NCBI GenBank assembly: GCA_014379815.1
Contig: JACMLA010000573.1
Coordinates: forward strand, 1 to 6,696
Length of the DNA: 6,696 bases
From: Bryobacteraceae bacterium
Lineage (GTDB): Bacteria > Acidobacteriota > Terriglobia > Bryobacterales > Bryobacteraceae
Reading direction: 5' to 3'
Shown here: positions 6,380-6,696 of the stretch, in pieces
How positions within the stretch are numbered: the first letter of the stretch is position 1
How the letters are laid out: each line of letters opens with the position of its first letter
Translations under genes and position numbers: made by a program
Notes under the pieces: generated by a model
Databases searched by the model: none
What the model saw: the letters and a program-made list of their open reading frames with translations, nothing else
Told to the model about the DNA's origin: nothing

Positions 6380-6386
6380 CTCCCTC
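6380..6386 (-). promoter_or_regulatory. Shine-Dalgarno site of the SDR gene
   Basis: On the minus strand it reads GAGGGAG, five bases before the ATG at 6374. It supports that start over the in-frame GTG at 6401. Confidence 0.65.
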
Positions 6387-6542
6387 GTGTTGGGCGACCA
6401 CACCAGTGTTCTTTCCTCCCGGGATTCGCCGGGGCGACTCTTGCTAAGCAATAAGCACCTTTAAGGATGAACGAATTGCATAGCGAACCATGTTGGAAAG
6501 TTGCGAAAGACTTCTCAAATGTTGCCTTGCTTATGAGTGGGT

Positions 6543-6696
6543 TCACTCGACGCGTTCGTCTTCGCCCTGGCCGGCCCTCCGGTAAGCACCTGGAGTTGTC
6601 GCAAAGTTCTTCAGAAACGCAGCTGTGAAATGCCCGGCATTCAGATATCCGCAAGCGCACGCGACTTCCGCTACGCTAAGATCGCTCTCGCGGAGC
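6543..6696 (-). CDS. AraC-family transcriptional regulator, C-terminal end only
   Basis: This frame enters from the window edge without a start and gives 50 residues before TGA at 6545-6543. The visible part is the second helix-turn-helix of an AraC/XylS DNA-binding domain: LSVAEVACACGYLNAGHFTAAFLKNF, split here as VAEVACACGY and HFTAAFLKNF, then the closing TPGAYRR block. This matches the family signature 'vA...Gy....hF...Fk...g.tP..yR'. The tail GQGEDERVE after it is a normal short, charged end. The sensor domain and first helix-turn-helix lie outside the window, so the inducer is unknown. It is on the same strand as the SDR gene with a 168-base gap, a common pairing that suggests local control of the SDR-CMD unit. 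Confidence 0.9.
   Translation of the reverse strand, partial: LRESDLSVAEVACACGYLNAGHFTAAFLKNFATTPGAYRRAGQGEDERVE

Noticed and set aside
6295..6660. 121-residue minus-strand open frame across the AraC-SDR gap
   Set aside because: It is out of frame with both the AraC end and the SDR gene, which have clear family motifs, so it is a shadow.

Overview
The window is a moderately GC-rich bacterial chromosome segment that is densely coding. Six complete genes and one truncated gene are supported. Four of the seven products carry a recognisable secretion signal. The mix of a secreted sorbosone/glucose dehydrogenase-like propeller, a secreted acetamidase/formamidase-like protein, a secreted CMD-family protein and a secreted glycosidase-like barrel reminds me of soil Acidobacteria (Solibacter/Bryobacter type). 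That assignment is inference from gene content only, with low to moderate confidence. I see no rRNA, tRNA, CRISPR array, insertion sequence or phage gene.

Left part (1-2620, minus strand). A secreted six-bladed-propeller sugar dehydrogenase-like protein is fused to a C-terminal ricin-type lectin trefoil (56-1822). Upstream on the same strand, after a 168-base gap, lies a small conserved protein of unknown function with a CxxC motif resembling the Ada metal-binding region (1991-2620). The gap holds a 7-bp inverted repeat made of two CACGTG boxes.

Centre (2670-5015, plus strand). A secreted acetamidase/formamidase-family protein (2670-3689) diverges from the CxxC gene across only 49 bases and is followed by a candidate terminator hairpin. 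After a 180-base gap comes a secreted protein with the layout of a clan-A-like (beta/alpha)8 glycosidase and two well-placed candidate catalytic glutamates (3870-5015). Its start is GTG, directly preceded by palindromic sequence.

Right part (5044-6696, minus strand). Reading in transcription order there is the C-terminal end of an AraC-family regulator (6543-6696, cut by the window edge), a classical short-chain dehydrogenase/reductase (5541-6374), and a carboxymuconolactone-decarboxylase-family protein with a signal peptide (5044-5544). The last two overlap by ATGA, so they are very probably one translationally coupled unit, plausibly controlled by the AraC-type regulator. This unit converges on the glycosidase-like gene with a 28-base gap.

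The dehydrogenase-lectin and the glycosidase-like barrel both suggest extracytoplasmic carbohydrate handling, but they sit on opposite strands with unrelated genes between them, so a shared pathway is not shown. I found no clear previously undescribed multi-gene system. The best candidates for novelty are the glycosidase-like protein, the dehydrogenase-lectin fusion, the CxxC protein, and the cytoplasmic SDR coupled to an exported CMD protein.
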